A stretch of 64,000 nt of DNA from JBAYDV01 sp041672845 (GCA_041672845.1 JBAYYV010000002.1:1-64000); one strand, 5' to 3'. Shown: positions 38,027 through 47,805, numbered from the stretch's first letter. Translations and numbers: made by a program. The notes: a model not told the origin generated them from the letters alone.

Positions 38027-40291
38027 TTATTTTTCTTTATTAGCTTCGTTAGTGGATGCCTTAGGAGCTTCTCTACGATTATCTCTATTATCGTCTCTTC
38101 TATAATCTCTTCTTGGTGGTCTTCTATCATCACGACGATCATTCCTTCTTCTATTATGTTCAGGTTCTACCCAACCTTCTGGTTTAGGCATTAAAGCTTT
38201 TTTAGAAAGTCTCATTTTACCTGATCTTAAATCTATTTCTAGAAGTTTAACATCTACTTCATCCCCTACAGATAATACATCTTCTACTTTATCTACTTTC
38301 TTATAATCTAATTCAGATATATGTAAAAGACCTTCTTTACCTGGTAAGATTTCTACAAAAGCACCAAAGTCAAGAATTGAAACTACTTTACCATTATAAG
38401 TTTTACCTACTTCAGGAACAGTAGTAATATCTTTAATGCTCTTAAGAGCAGCCTCGATAGAATCTTTATTTTCACCGAAGATATCTATAACACCTTTGCC
38501 ATCTTTTTCAGTAATAGTAACTGTAGTACCCGTGGTTTTCTGGATATTCTGGATAGTTTCACCACCTTTACCGATAACAGCACCGATGAAATCACCATCT
38601 ATAATAACCTGAACAATACGAGGCACATTAGGTTTAAAGTCAGCACGTGGTTCAGGAAGAGTTTCCAACATTTTAGCTAGAATATGTTCTCTACCTCTTT
38701 TGGCTTGCGTCAATGCTTTTTCTAATACTTCATAAGATAAACCATCGACTTTAATATCCATTTGAGCAGCAGTAATACCATCTGGAGTACCAGTAACCTT
38801 AAAATCCATATCTCCTAAATGATCTTCATCACCTAAGATATCAGTAAGAATAGCATATTTATCAGATTTTTCATCTTTTATAAGGCCCATAGCTACACCT
38901 GAAACAGGTTTCTTAATTTTAATACCTGTATCCATTAAAGCTAAACATCCAGCACATACAGTAGCCATAGATGAAGAACCATTAGATTCTAATATATCTG
39001 AAACTACACGTACAGCATAAGGATTTTCTTCACCAATAGGTACTATAGATTTTAAAGCTCTATAAGCTAAATTACCATGACCTATTTCTCTACGAGACAC
39101 ACCTCTCTGAGGTCTAGCTTCTCCTGTAGAGAATGGAGGAAAATTATAATGAAGAACGAATTGTTGTGTTTGTTGAATTAATACTTGATCCATTGCTTTC
39201 ATATCCATCTTAGTACCTAAAGTAACTGTAGCTAAAGCCTGAGTTTCACCTCTAGTAAAAATAGCAGATCCATGAGCTCCAGGAAGATATCCAACTTCAC
39301 ACCAAATAGGACGTACAGTTTCAGTATCTCTTCCATCTAATCTAATCCCTTCGTCTAAAACCATTCTTCTCATCGCTTCTTTCAAAATATCTCCAAAATA
39401 ACGATTTACCATAAATTCTTTTTCGTCTCTTTCTTCTTCAGGTATAGTAGCCATAAATTCGTCTTTCACAACATCAAAAGCATCAGTTCTTTCATGTTTG
39501 CCTTGACCAGATTTAGCTATGATATAACATCTATCATAAGAAAATTCATGAAGAGCTTTACGAAGATCTTCATCATTAACTTCTTGACAATATTCTCTTT
39601 TAATTTCAGTACCACATTCTTTCATAAGTTCCATCTGAACTTTACAATGTTTCTTAATTTCACCGTGAGCAAATTTAATAGCATCTAACATTTCAGCTTC
39701 AGAGACTTCTTTCATTTCACCTTCTACCATCATGATATTATCATAAGTGGCAGCCACCATAATATCTATATCAGCATTTTCAAGTTGTGCAAATGTAGGA
39801 TCGATAACAAATTCACCATCTATTCTAGCTACTCTAGCTTCAGAAATAGGACATTCAAATGGAATATCACTAGTAGCTAATGCTGCAGAAGCTGCTAATC
39901 CTGCTAAACAGTCTGGCATATTTTCTTTATCTGCAGAAATCAAACTAACATTTACAAAAGTCTCAGAATGAAAATCAGCTGGGAACAATGGGCGTAAAGC
40001 ACGGTCAATAAGTCTAGATATAAGGATTTCATAATCAGAAGGACGACCTTCTCTTTTAAGAAATCCACCAGGATATCTTCCAGCAGCAGCATATTTTTCT
40101 CGATAATCTACTGTAAGAGGCATAAAATCTACATCCTCTTTAGCATTTTTAGCATAGGTGACTGTAGCAAGCAACATAGTACCACCCATTTTTACGACCA
40201 CTGAACCATCAGCTTGTTTAGCTAATTTACCAGTTTCGATTTCAATAATCCTCCCATCATTTAATTCGATGGTTTTATTAATTATATTCAT
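38027..40291 (-). CDS. pnp: Polynucleotide phosphorylase
   Basis: A 3'-5' phosphorolytic exoribonuclease of the RNA-decay machinery (754 residues). Two RNase PH domains with a helical linker, then KH (IGKGGETIQNIQKTTG, around 575-590) and S1 (GKVVSILDFGAFVEILPGKEGLLHIS, around 635-660, contiguous in the protein) domains. The tail is unusually rich in Arg and Asp (RRRNDRRDDRRPPRRDYRRD), probably RNA-binding. The start at 40291 (MNIINKTIELNDGR) matches the family; one nine codons earlier exists. Confidence 0.96.
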   Translation of the reverse strand: MNIINKTIELNDGRIIEIETGKLAKQADGSVVVKMGGTMLLATVTYAKNAKEDVDFMPLTVDYREKYAAAGRYPGGFLKREGRPSDYEILISRLIDRALRPLFPADFHSETFVNVSLISADKENMPDCLAGLAASAALATSDIPFECPISEARVARIDGEFVIDPTFAQLENADIDIMVAATYDNIMMVEGEMKEVSEAEMLDAIKFAHGEIKKHCKVQMELMKECGTEIKREYCQEVNDEDLRKALHEFSYDRCYIIAKSGQGKHERTDAFDVVKDEFMATIPEEERDEKEFMVNRYFGDILKEAMRRMVLDEGIRLDGRDTETVRPIWCEVGYLPGAHGSAIFTRGETQALATVTLGTKMDMKAMDQVLIQQTQQFVLHYNFPPFSTGEARPQRGVSRREIGHGNLAYRALKSIVPIGEENPYAVRVVSDILESNGSSSMATVCAGCLALMDTGIKIKKPVSGVAMGLIKDEKSDKYAILTDILGDEDHLGDMDFKVTGTPDGITAAQMDIKVDGLSYEVLEKALTQAKRGREHILAKMLETLPEPRADFKPNVPRIVQVIIDGDFIGAVIGKGGETIQNIQKTTGTTVTITEKDGKGVIDIFGENKDSIEAALKSIKDITTVPEVGKTYNGKVVSILDFGAFVEILPGKEGLLHISELDYKKVDKVEDVLSVGDEVDVKLLEIDLRSGKMRLSKKALMPKPEGWVEPEHNRRRNDRRDDRRPPRRDYRRDDNRDNRREAPKASTNEANKEK

Positions 40292-40397
40292 AATATTATT
40301 CGAATCTACCTCTCCCAATGAGAGTTTTTAAAAGTTATTAATAATTCCCGCCATTTTTCCAATAGTAGATTCTATGTTTATTGAAAAAAGAAAAGAA

Positions 40398-40420
40398 AAG
40401 GCTGTCATCCAGACAGCCTT
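40398..40420 (-). terminator. Intrinsic terminator of rpsO
   Basis: Stem AAGGCTGTC/GACAGCCTT with a 5-base loop. On the minus strand it is followed by a T-rich tract interrupted by C. It separates rpsO from pnp, which therefore needs its own promoter in 40319-40397; I could not place one. Confidence 0.85.
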
Positions 40421-40428
40421 AATATTTC

Positions 40429-40710
40429 TTATTTACGAAGGTTAAGTTCCTTCAGTATTTGTCTGTATCTCTCTATATCATGGTCCTTGAGATAATCAAG
40501 GATACGACGTCTTTTACCTACTAAACTTAGAAGTGATCTTTGAGTACCAAAGTCTTTTCTATTTTGTTTTAGATGCTCGGTAAGATGAGCGATACGGTAA
40601 GAAAATAGTGCAATTTGACCCTCTGGAGAGCCGGTGTCTTTATTAGACTTTCCGTATTTTCCGAAAATCTCTTGCTTTTTTTCTGCTGATAAGTAATTTA
40701 ATACTGACAT
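40429..40710 (-). CDS. rpsO: Ribosomal protein S15
   Basis: A 30S subunit protein that binds 16S helices 20-22. 93 residues from MSVLNYLSAEKK, close to the usual 89. Family marks are DTGSPEGQIALFSYRIAHLTEH and LVGKRRRILDYL. A start 15 codons earlier (40755) is open but lies on the -7 element at 40753-40760, so the shorter start is right. Placed just upstream of pnp in the same direction, as in E. coli, but divided from it here by a terminator. Confidence 0.96.
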   Translation of the reverse strand: MSVLNYLSAEKKQEIFGKYGKSNKDTGSPEGQIALFSYRIAHLTEHLKQNRKDFGTQRSLLSLVGKRRRILDYLKDHDIERYRQILKELNLRK

Positions 40711-40727
40711 AAGCAATTGATGTTTAC

Positions 40728-40743
40728 ACATTTTGTCCCAAAA
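40728..40743 (-). promoter_or_regulatory. Short palindrome in the rpsO leader
   Basis: A CCCAA/TTGGG inverted repeat lies directly after the promoter, at the expected 5' end of the rpsO mRNA. It could stabilise the 5' end or take part in S15 autoregulation; this is inference. Confidence 0.35.
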
Positions 40744-40752
40744 TTGGGATTG

Positions 40753-40782
40753 CAAATATACGTATTTATTCCAAAAAACAAA
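40753..40782 (-). promoter_or_regulatory. rpsO promoter
   Basis: TTTG (40779-40782), 18 bases, TATATTTG (40753-40760) on the minus strand. This is a good Bacteroidota promoter and it decides the rpsO start codon. Confidence 0.75.
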
Positions 40783-40847
40783 CTATATAGAACTAATTAA
40801 TTTATCATCAGTGATTTTTATTCATGATTTGTCATTAAATTTGTCTT

Positions 40848-41429
40848 ATGCAAAAAGAAGTAGTCCATCCAGATTTTGGAGAAATTGTTTTACAGAAAAA
40901 ACGTACTAATAAAAATATTAGAATAAGCATTAGAACTTTTAATACTGTTAAAAAAGTATATGTCTCTATTCCTTGGTACGTTAGTTATAAAAATGGGCTA
41001 CAAGCCGTAGAAAAAAATACAGATTGGATTCAAAAAAATCTAAGTAAAGTATCTAAATATATCTATTTACCATTAGATAAAAAGGAATTAGAAGAAATAC
41101 GTAAAAAAGCTAGAATTATATTAGAAAAAAAATTAGATAACTTAGCTAATAGATACTATTTCTCATATAATAAACTAAAAATAAAAAATAATAGAAGTAA
41201 TTGGGGAAGTTGTTCCGTACAAGAAAATATTAATCTAAATATAAGATTAATATATCTACCAGAAGATCTAATGGATTATATTATTTTACATGAATTAGTT
41301 CATCTTCACCATATGAATCATAGTTCTTCCTTCCATAAAGAATTAAATTCCATACTTGAAAAACACACTGGCGACAAAAATTTTGAAAAGAAAGCTATAA
41401 AAAGAATGCACTCTTATAAAATTTCATAA
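40848..41429 (+). CDS. YgjP-like (DUF45) metallopeptidase
   Basis: A 193-residue predicted zinc peptidase. It carries NRSNWGSCSVQENINLN and then the HExxH motif in HELVHLHHMNHSSSFHKEL, where the third ligand is a His of the MNHSSSFH part. This is the YgjP/WLM-type SprT-like fold. The N-terminal half is a small beta domain. Cytoplasmic, with no signal peptide; its substrate is not known. It is a single gene, diverging from rpsO, with a bidirectional terminator after it. Confidence 0.87.
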   Translation: MQKEVVHPDFGEIVLQKKRTNKNIRISIRTFNTVKKVYVSIPWYVSYKNGLQAVEKNTDWIQKNLSKVSKYIYLPLDKKELEEIRKKARIILEKKLDNLANRYYFSYNKLKIKNNRSNWGSCSVQENINLNIRLIYLPEDLMDYIILHELVHLHHMNHSSSFHKELNSILEKHTGDKNFEKKAIKRMHSYKIS

Positions 41430-41430
41430 A

Positions 41431-41460
41431 AAAAGGACTCGATTTCTCGAGCCCTTTTTA
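41431..41460. terminator. Bidirectional terminator
   Basis: AAAAGG-a-CTCGA / TCGAG-c-CCTTTTT with a 4-base loop. It serves the YgjP-like gene (plus) and glyA (minus). Confidence 0.85.
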
Positions 41461-41485
41461 ATATTCATTATAATGTCTAATTATT

Positions 41486-42781
41486 CTACCAAACATTTAA
41501 TGCACGGCCACTCATCATAGAACGAACTTGAGTACGTACATTTTCTAATACTGATTCATCACATTCATCTTCTTTATTAATGTGAGAAAGTACTTGATCT
41601 ATTAATTTTACTATAGTATCCATATCTTTTTCTAAAAGACCTCTAGAAGTTACAGCAGGAGTACCTACACGAACACCAGAAGTTTTGAAAGGTGAACGAG
41701 AATCGAAAGGAACCATATTTTTATTAAGCGTGATTTCAGCTTTAACTAATACATTCTCAGCCACTTTACCTGTAAGATCTGGGAATTTAGTTCTTAAATC
41801 AATAAGCATACAATGATTATCAGTACCACCTGATATTATTTTATATCCTCTCTTAATAAATGCTTCAGCTAATGCCTGAGCATTATCTTTAACTTGTTGC
41901 TGATATACCTTGAATTCTGGTTGCATAGCCTCGAAAAATGCTACAGCTTTACCAGCAATAATATGTTCAAGAGGACCACCTTGTGTTCCTGGGAATACAG
42001 CAGAATTTAATAGAGCAGACATCTTTTTGATTTTCCCTTTTTTAGTAGCAAGACCCCAAGGATTATCAAAATCTTCACCCATTAAAATGATACCACCACG
42101 TGGACCACGAAGAGTCTTATGAGTAGTAGATGTAACTATATGAGCATATTTTACAGGGTTCTTTAAAAGACCTGCAGCGATTAACCCAGCAGGGTGTGCC
42201 ATATCTACCATGAAAATAGCACCTACTTTATCAGCAATAGCTCTCATTCTTTCATAATCCCATTCTCTTGAATAAGCAGAAGCACCACCAATGATTAATT
42301 TAGGCTTATTTTCTAATGCTAAAGCTTCCATTTCATCATAATCGATAATACCAGTTTCCTCTTTCACTCTATAAGCTATTGGATGATAGATTAAACCCGA
42401 AAAATTCACCGGAGAACCATGTGTAAGATGTCCACCATGAGACAAATCTAATCCCATAAAAGTATCACCTGGTTTTAAGCAAGCCATAAACACTGCCATA
42501 TTAGCTTGTGCTCCTGAATGAGGTTGAACATTTGCATATTTAGCATCAAATAGTTCACATACTCTATCTATAGCTAATTGTTCAATTTGATCGACTACTT
42601 GGCAACCACCATAGTAACGTTTACCCGGATAACCTTCAGCATATTTATTAGTACAGACAGATCCCATAGCTCTAAGGACGTCTTCTGTAACGAAGTTTTC
42701 AGAAGCAATCAGTTCAATACCATGAAGCTGACGACTTTCTTCCTTCTTGATTAAATCAGATATTTGTAAATCCTGTTTCAT
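41486..42781 (-). CDS. glyA: Serine hydroxymethyltransferase
   Basis: A PLP enzyme that converts serine and THF to glycine and methylene-THF. 431 residues from MKQDLQISDL. The PLP lysine is in TSTTHKTLRGPRGG, and GGHLTHGSPVNFSG is a family mark. A start 15 codons earlier (42826) would overlap the divergent methyltransferase's promoter and is rejected. Single gene. Confidence 0.96.
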   Translation of the reverse strand: MKQDLQISDLIKKEESRQLHGIELIASENFVTEDVLRAMGSVCTNKYAEGYPGKRYYGGCQVVDQIEQLAIDRVCELFDAKYANVQPHSGAQANMAVFMACLKPGDTFMGLDLSHGGHLTHGSPVNFSGLIYHPIAYRVKEETGIIDYDEMEALALENKPKLIIGGASAYSREWDYERMRAIADKVGAIFMVDMAHPAGLIAAGLLKNPVKYAHIVTSTTHKTLRGPRGGIILMGEDFDNPWGLATKKGKIKKMSALLNSAVFPGTQGGPLEHIIAGKAVAFFEAMQPEFKVYQQQVKDNAQALAEAFIKRGYKIISGGTDNHCMLIDLRTKFPDLTGKVAENVLVKAEITLNKNMVPFDSRSPFKTSGVRVGTPAVTSRGLLEKDMDTIVKLIDQVLSHINKEDECDESVLENVRTQVRSMMSGRALNVW

Positions 42782-42793
42782 AATTATAATAGT

Positions 42794-42801
42794 TATATTT
42801 G
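42794..42801 (+). promoter_or_regulatory. -7 element of the SpoU methyltransferase gene
   Basis: TATATTTG, 33 bases before the ATG at 42835. It makes the open-frame start at 42799, which overlaps it, unlikely. Confidence 0.55.
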
Positions 42802-42834
42802 TACAAAGTAAAGAAAAAAAAAACAATAGACGAA

Positions 42835-43365
42835 ATGTTTAGAAAATTATTAAATAGTGAATTAAATAGGCCATCTACAGAAGAATTTAAAACTATGAAT
42901 AAAACCCCTATAATCATAATTTTAGACAACATTCGTAGTAGTCATAATATAGGATCAGCATTCAGAACAGCAGACGCTTTTCGTATCAGAAGTATTTATC
43001 TCTGTGGTATTTCAGGATGTCCCCCGACACCCGAAATTCACAAATCAGCTTTAGGGGCAGAATTTTCTATGGATTGGAAATACTTTGGAGATAGTATGGA
43101 TGCTGTCGCCAATGCTAAAAAAGAAGGCTACACTATAATATCTGTCGAACAAGCAGAAAACTCTATCTCATTAGAAAAATTTATTCCAAAGAAAAATAAA
43201 AAGTACGCTTTCGTCTTCGGCAATGAAGTAAAAGGAGTACAACAAGATATAGTAGATGCCAGCGATTTTCCATTAGAAATTCCACAATGGGGAACCAAAC
43301 ACTCCTTAAACATCTCAGTATCAGTAGGCGTCATCCTTTGGCAGTACATCACTTCTACTATTTAA
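42835..43365 (+). CDS. SpoU/TrmH-family RNA 2'-O-methyltransferase
   Basis: A 176-residue SPOUT methyltransferase. Motif 1 is DNIRSSHNIGSAFRTADA, motif 2 FVFGNEVKGVQQDIVDASD and motif 3 IPQWGTKHSLNISVSVGVILW, which together form the SAM-binding knot. It probably methylates tRNA or rRNA ribose; the exact site cannot be told. The short N-terminal region lacks the RNA-binding domain of RlmB. Confidence 0.9.
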   Translation: MFRKLLNSELNRPSTEEFKTMNKTPIIIILDNIRSSHNIGSAFRTADAFRIRSIYLCGISGCPPTPEIHKSALGAEFSMDWKYFGDSMDAVANAKKEGYTIISVEQAENSISLEKFIPKKNKKYAFVFGNEVKGVQQDIVDASDFPLEIPQWGTKHSLNISVSVGVILWQYITSTI

Positions 43366-43395
43366 ACTTTTATGCAATCAATATTATCTGAATTA

Positions 43396-43665
43396 TTAAG
43401 GATTCATCAAATCTTTATTCATAAATCGAATAATATTGTAAATAGATTCAATCGCTGCATCAGCTGGACCTTCAGGATCTATCAACTTAGCTTTATTTAA
43501 AGCGTTAATAGCCTCTCCCCACTGCTCATGTTTACGATAAACATTACCTAGCAAATACCAAGCTTTAGCATTATCGGGATTTTCTTTTACATAAAGGAAT
43601 AACTCTTTAAAAGCTTTTTCAGTCTCGTTTTTAGTTATTAATTTTTCTATTTCTATTATAGTCAT
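43396..43665 (-). CDS. Small TPR protein downstream of rnf
   Basis: An 89-residue protein with about two TPR units (AWYLLGNVYRKHEQWGEAINALNKA). No signal peptide. It lies 12 bases after rnfA in the same direction, so it is probably the last gene of the rnf unit. An assembly or other adaptor role is only a guess. Confidence 0.78.
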   Translation of the reverse strand: MTIIEIEKLITKNETEKAFKELFLYVKENPDNAKAWYLLGNVYRKHEQWGEAINALNKAKLIDPEGPADAAIESIYNIIRFMNKDLMNP

Positions 43666-43677
43666 AATATTAATAAT

Positions 43678-44277
43678 TTATACTAATCCACTGAATCCCA
43701 TAAAGGCCATAGCTAAAATACCTGCTGATACTAAAGCAATAGGTACCCCTTTAAAAGATTTAGGGACAGATGATAATTCTAATTGTTCTCTAATACCAGC
43801 GAATAGAACCATAGCTAAACCAAAACCTATGGCCGATGCTACAGCATAAACTACAGATTGCCCTAAATTAAGCATATGAGTGGCTCCTCCGAAAGTAAAT
43901 TCTTTAGTTACCACCATAATAGCTACACCTAATACAGCACAATTAGTAGTAATTAAAGGTAAGAAAATTCCTAATGCTTGATATAATGCTGGAGAAACTT
44001 TTTTAAGTATAATCTCTACCATTTGAACTAATGCAGCGATCACTAAAATAAAAGTAAGTGTTTGCATAAATTCTATACCTAGAGGAACTAGAACATAATA
44101 TTGTAAAAGATATGTTACTAACGTAGCTAATGCCATTACGAAAGCTACAGCAGCAGACATTCCTATAGAAGTTCCGACCTGTTTAGAAACGCCTAAAAAG
44201 GGACATATCCCTAAGAACTGAGATAATACTATATTATTTACAAATACAGCAGATATAATTATAAGTATATATTCCAT
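43678..44277 (-). CDS. rnfA: Rnf complex subunit A
   Basis: An integral membrane subunit of the ion-translocating ferredoxin:NAD+ oxidoreductase (199 residues, six helices). Marks are NNIVLSQFLGICPFLGVSK and PLITTNCAVLGVAI, each with a conserved Cys that in the family helps bind an Fe-S cluster in the membrane. RnfA and RnfE are related and inverted in topology. It starts one base after rnfE. Confidence 0.94.
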   Translation of the reverse strand: MEYILIIISAVFVNNIVLSQFLGICPFLGVSKQVGTSIGMSAAVAFVMALATLVTYLLQYYVLVPLGIEFMQTLTFILVIAALVQMVEIILKKVSPALYQALGIFLPLITTNCAVLGVAIMVVTKEFTFGGATHMLNLGQSVVYAVASAIGFGLAMVLFAGIREQLELSSVPKSFKGVPIALVSAGILAMAFMGFSGLV

Positions 44278-44278
44278 T

Positions 44279-44878
44279 TTATTTAGTTTTAACAGTTAGT
44301 TTTCTAAATATTACCATAAGATAACCAAGAACAATAAATGCACCTGGAGCAAGTACAAAAGCTAAAATACCATCGCCTGAAATAAATTTCCAACCGAAAG
44401 CAGATCCACTTCCTAATAGTTCTCTTAATAAACCTAAAACAGTTAATGATAATGTAAAGCCTAAACCAGAACCTAGGCCATCTAAGGCAGAAGCACCTGC
44501 CCCGTTTTTACTTGCGAAAGCTTCAGCTCTACCAAGAACTATACAGTTTACTACTATAAGAGGTATAAATAAACCAAGAGTTGCATATAAAGAAGGAACA
44601 TATGCTTGCATTATTAATTGTAATACAGTTACAAATGCTGCTATTACTACTATATAAGAAGGTATTCTTACTTTATCAGGAATATATTTAGCTAGAAGTG
44701 AAATAAATATATTGGATAAAACAAGAACAAAAGTAGTCGCTAATCCCATACCCAAACCATTTATAGCAGAAGTAGTAGTACCCAAGGTAGGACACATACC
44801 CAATACCAATACGAAAGTTGGGTTATTTTTTATAATACCGTCAGTAAGTATTTTGAATTTATTATTATTCGACATCAT
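44279..44878 (-). CDS. rnfE: Rnf complex subunit E
   Basis: An integral membrane subunit (199 residues, six helices). NPTFVLVLGMCPTLGTTTS and PLIVVNCIVLGRAEAFAS hold the conserved cysteines. Its start overlaps the end of rnfG by 14 bases; a second Met at residue 2 is equally possible. Confidence 0.94.
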   Translation of the reverse strand: MMSNNNKFKILTDGIIKNNPTFVLVLGMCPTLGTTTSAINGLGMGLATTFVLVLSNIFISLLAKYIPDKVRIPSYIVVIAAFVTVLQLIMQAYVPSLYATLGLFIPLIVVNCIVLGRAEAFASKNGAGASALDGLGSGLGFTLSLTVLGLLRELLGSGSAFGWKFISGDGILAFVLAPGAFIVLGYLMVIFRKLTVKTK

Positions 44879-45473
44879 TTACCTCCTTTGATTTTTCATT
44901 CTGTAAATTATTAAACACTTTCACCGCCATTTGAAGAGCATCACAATATGCTCTAGAACTAATAGTAGCTGCAGTGATAGCATCTACATCACCTCCATCT
45001 TTAGTAGGAGCTAATTTAAATACTTTAGGATCTTTCCCTTTAAATTGTTCTGAGAAATTAGACTGTTTAGGATCCATCTTAGCACCTAAACCAGGTGTTT
45101 CAGTATGGGCTAAAACTTTAGTATTAAAGAAATTGCCATCAGGCGTTATACCCACCATAACAGTAACATTTCCACCAAAACCTTTAGAAGTAGTTATTTT
45201 AATAGCATAAGCTATAAGTTCTTGATCTTTATTAAATGCTTTATATACAATAGCGACCTTATCACTATTTGTTTCCACTTTTATAGTTTCAGGAGTAGAA
45301 AGCGTTTCGAATTTAGGAACTACTCGTGCTATAGCTGCTATTTCAGCAGTTTTATTAGCCTTATCTATAGGATCTTTTGTAAGAGAATATACGCCTACCA
45401 ATATGGCTGATGAAACTAAACATATTAAGGTAAGTGTAACTAACATATTTTTTAATGTAGATTCTTTAGCCAT
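44865..45473 (-). CDS. rnfG: Rnf complex subunit G (flavin-bearing)
   Basis: An extracytoplasmic FMN-binding subunit (202 residues) held by one N-terminal helix (about 10-30). FMN is normally linked to a Thr in the SGATxSS motif; here the motif is AATISSRA (168-175), with Thr170 the likely attachment site. HTETPGLGAK (123-132) is also conserved. The stop overlaps the next gene's start by 14 bases, and its own start touches the rnfD end. Confidence 0.93.
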   Translation of the reverse strand: MAKESTLKNMLVTLTLICLVSSAILVGVYSLTKDPIDKANKTAEIAAIARVVPKFETLSTPETIKVETNSDKVAIVYKAFNKDQELIAYAIKITTSKGFGGNVTVMVGITPDGNFFNTKVLAHTETPGLGAKMDPKQSNFSEQFKGKDPKVFKLAPTKDGGDVDAITAATISSRAYCDALQMAVKVFNNLQNEKSKEVNDVE

Positions 45474-46468
45474 TATTTAACCCTCCCAAATCTTTTAGGT
45501 TTCATATATTTATTAAGTAAAGGAACTATTGAGTTCATAATAAGAATAGCGAAAGATACTCCTTCTGGATAACTTCCGAATAAACGAATTAGTACTGTTA
45601 AAACACCTATTCCTACACCATAAACTATTTGAGCTTTTGGATTCATAGGAGATGTAACATAATCAGTAGCCATAAAGATAGAACCTAATAATAATCCACC
45701 AGATAATAAATTAAATATAGGGTCCATGTATTGAGTAGGATCAGACAACCAAAATATTCCACTAAAAACAAACACTGTTACAAGTATAGAAAGTGTGATA
45801 TGAGGTTTGATAACTTTTCTAATAAGTAAATAAATGAATCCTAATATTAGTGCAATAGCTGAAACTTCACCTGCAGAACCACCGCTTTTAGCTAAAAACA
45901 TCTGAGAATTAGATAACTGAGGATTAGCAGCTATTAAATCTTGAACTGAACTTCCACCAGCTAAACCTTCTTTTATTAAACCTAAAGGAGTAGCACCTGA
46001 GAAAGCATCTACGGATGAAATCCATGAAGGAATGTCATATGACCAATTAGTTAAAAATACTGGGAAAGATATTAATAAAAATACCCTACCTACTAAAGCC
46101 GGATTCCATATATTTTGGCCTAAACCCCCGAAGGTCATTTTGGCTATAGCAATAGCTACGAAAGACCCTATAATAACTACCCATAAAGGAGTAGCTGGTG
46201 GAAGATTAAGTCCTAATAAAAGACCTGTTACTACTGCAGATAAATCATTAACAGTAGGTTTAGTCTTCATTACAAATTTTTTAATTAAGTATTCGAAAAG
46301 CACTGCAGAACCTATACTGATTAAAATCATATATAGAACTGGAAAACCCATAAAATAAACACTTACTAAAGCAGCTGGTAATAATGCAATGATTACATCT
46401 CTCATTAATTTTCTAGTAGTATTATCACTATGAATATGAGGTGCTTGTGATATTATAAAATTTTTCAT
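45473..46468 (-). CDS. rnfD: Rnf complex subunit D (flavin-bearing)
   Basis: A membrane subunit with about ten helices (331 residues), relative of NqrB. The covalent FMN site is in AFSGATPLG, Thr160. It is the presumed ion channel of the complex. It starts 5 bases after rnfC. Confidence 0.94.
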   Translation of the reverse strand: MKNFIISQAPHIHSDNTTRKLMRDVIIALLPAALVSVYFMGFPVLYMILISIGSAVLFEYLIKKFVMKTKPTVNDLSAVVTGLLLGLNLPPATPLWVVIIGSFVAIAIAKMTFGGLGQNIWNPALVGRVFLLISFPVFLTNWSYDIPSWISSVDAFSGATPLGLIKEGLAGGSSVQDLIAANPQLSNSQMFLAKSGGSAGEVSAIALILGFIYLLIRKVIKPHITLSILVTVFVFSGIFWLSDPTQYMDPIFNLLSGGLLLGSIFMATDYVTSPMNPKAQIVYGVGIGVLTVLIRLFGSYPEGVSFAILIMNSIVPLLNKYMKPKRFGRVK

Positions 46469-46473
46469 TTTCT

Positions 46474-47805
46474 CTATTTTTTAGGTCTTGATTTAATTAT
46501 TCCCATAACATCAGATTTAGCTACTCTGATAAGATCAAGCAAAGGAATATTAGCTGGACATGTATATAAACAACATCCACATTCTATGCAATCATAGACA
46601 AGATCTTTTTCTAACTGATCATAATCTTTCGTTTTAGCTAATTTATATAGCATATAAGGTTCAAGACCCATAGGACAAGCTTCTATACATTTACCACATC
46701 TAATACAGTTAGATTCTTCTTTTCTAATAGTTTCTTCCTTAGTAAACATAAGTATAGACGAACTACTTTTTACAGAAGCTGCAGACATATTGAAAATAGC
46801 CTTACCCATCATAGGACCTCCACTAATAAGTTTAGCTACGCTATCAGGAATTCCACCAGCATATTCAGCTACTTTTTCTAAAGGAGTCCCCACTCGTAAT
46901 TTATAATTTTTCTGAGCAGGTGCATGCAAACCAGTTATAGTAATCACACCTTCAAATAAAGGCTTATGTTTCTGAACAGCTTCGTAAACCGCAAAAGCAG
47001 TAGCACAATTTTGGACTACTGCTCCAGCATCAATAGGAAGTCCCTTAGAAGGAACTTGCCTTCCTACGACTGCATCTATTAATTGTTTTTCACCACCTTG
47101 TGGATACTTTTTCTTTAAAGGAACTATTTTAATTCCCGGATAATCTTCTTGTTTAGATTTTAAAAGTTCTATAGCTTCACGTTTATTTTCTTCTATTGCT
47201 ATAAATCCCTTTTTAACATCTAAAGCTTTCATTAAGATAGAAGCCCCTACAAGTATTTCATCAGGATATTCCATCATCATTCTATAATCAGAAGTTAAAT
47301 AAGGCTCACACTCTACACCATTGATAATAAGAAATTCAGCTATTTTACCTGGAGGAGGTGATAATTTGACATTAGTAGGGAAAGATGCACCACCCATTCC
47401 TACTATACCACATTCTTCTATCCTCTTAATTATTTCTTCTTTATTAAATCTAATTTCTTTAGCCAATTCAGGACTTCTATCTATTTTTTCTTCCCATTCA
47501 TCGCCTTCGACATCGATAAATATAGTATTAACCATCTTTCCTGCTAAATCAGCATAAGGTTTTATGGCTGTTACTGTACCTGATACAGAAGAGTGAATAT
47601 TTGCAGAAATAAAACCTGCCTTTTCTCCTATTAGCTGTCCCACTTTTACATAATCACCTACTTTTACAATAGGTTTAGCAGGAGCTCCTATATGCTGAGA
47701 CATAGAAATATATGCCTTATCTAAAGGAGGGAATATTTCTATAGTAGCATTTTTAGAGATTTTATCATCATGCGGATGAACACCGCCCATTCTAAATGTT
47801 TTCAT
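46474..47805 (-). CDS. rnfC: Rnf complex subunit C (NADH-binding)
   Basis: A peripheral subunit of 443 residues, related to NuoF. The flavin/NADH region contains GMGGASFPTNVKL and NGVECEPYLTSDYR. Two [4Fe-4S] motifs follow near the C-terminus (CIRCGKCIEACP and CIECGCCLYTCP). It passes electrons to NAD+ (or takes them from NADH). This copy lacks the long C-terminal repeats of some proteobacterial RnfC. It starts 6 bases after rnfB. Confidence 0.95.
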   Translation of the reverse strand: MKTFRMGGVHPHDDKISKNATIEIFPPLDKAYISMSQHIGAPAKPIVKVGDYVKVGQLIGEKAGFISANIHSSVSGTVTAIKPYADLAGKMVNTIFIDVEGDEWEEKIDRSPELAKEIRFNKEEIIKRIEECGIVGMGGASFPTNVKLSPPPGKIAEFLIINGVECEPYLTSDYRMMMEYPDEILVGASILMKALDVKKGFIAIEENKREAIELLKSKQEDYPGIKIVPLKKKYPQGGEKQLIDAVVGRQVPSKGLPIDAGAVVQNCATAFAVYEAVQKHKPLFEGVITITGLHAPAQKNYKLRVGTPLEKVAEYAGGIPDSVAKLISGGPMMGKAIFNMSAASVKSSSSILMFTKEETIRKEESNCIRCGKCIEACPMGLEPYMLYKLAKTKDYDQLEKDLVYDCIECGCCLYTCPANIPLLDLIRVAKSDVMGIIKSRPKK

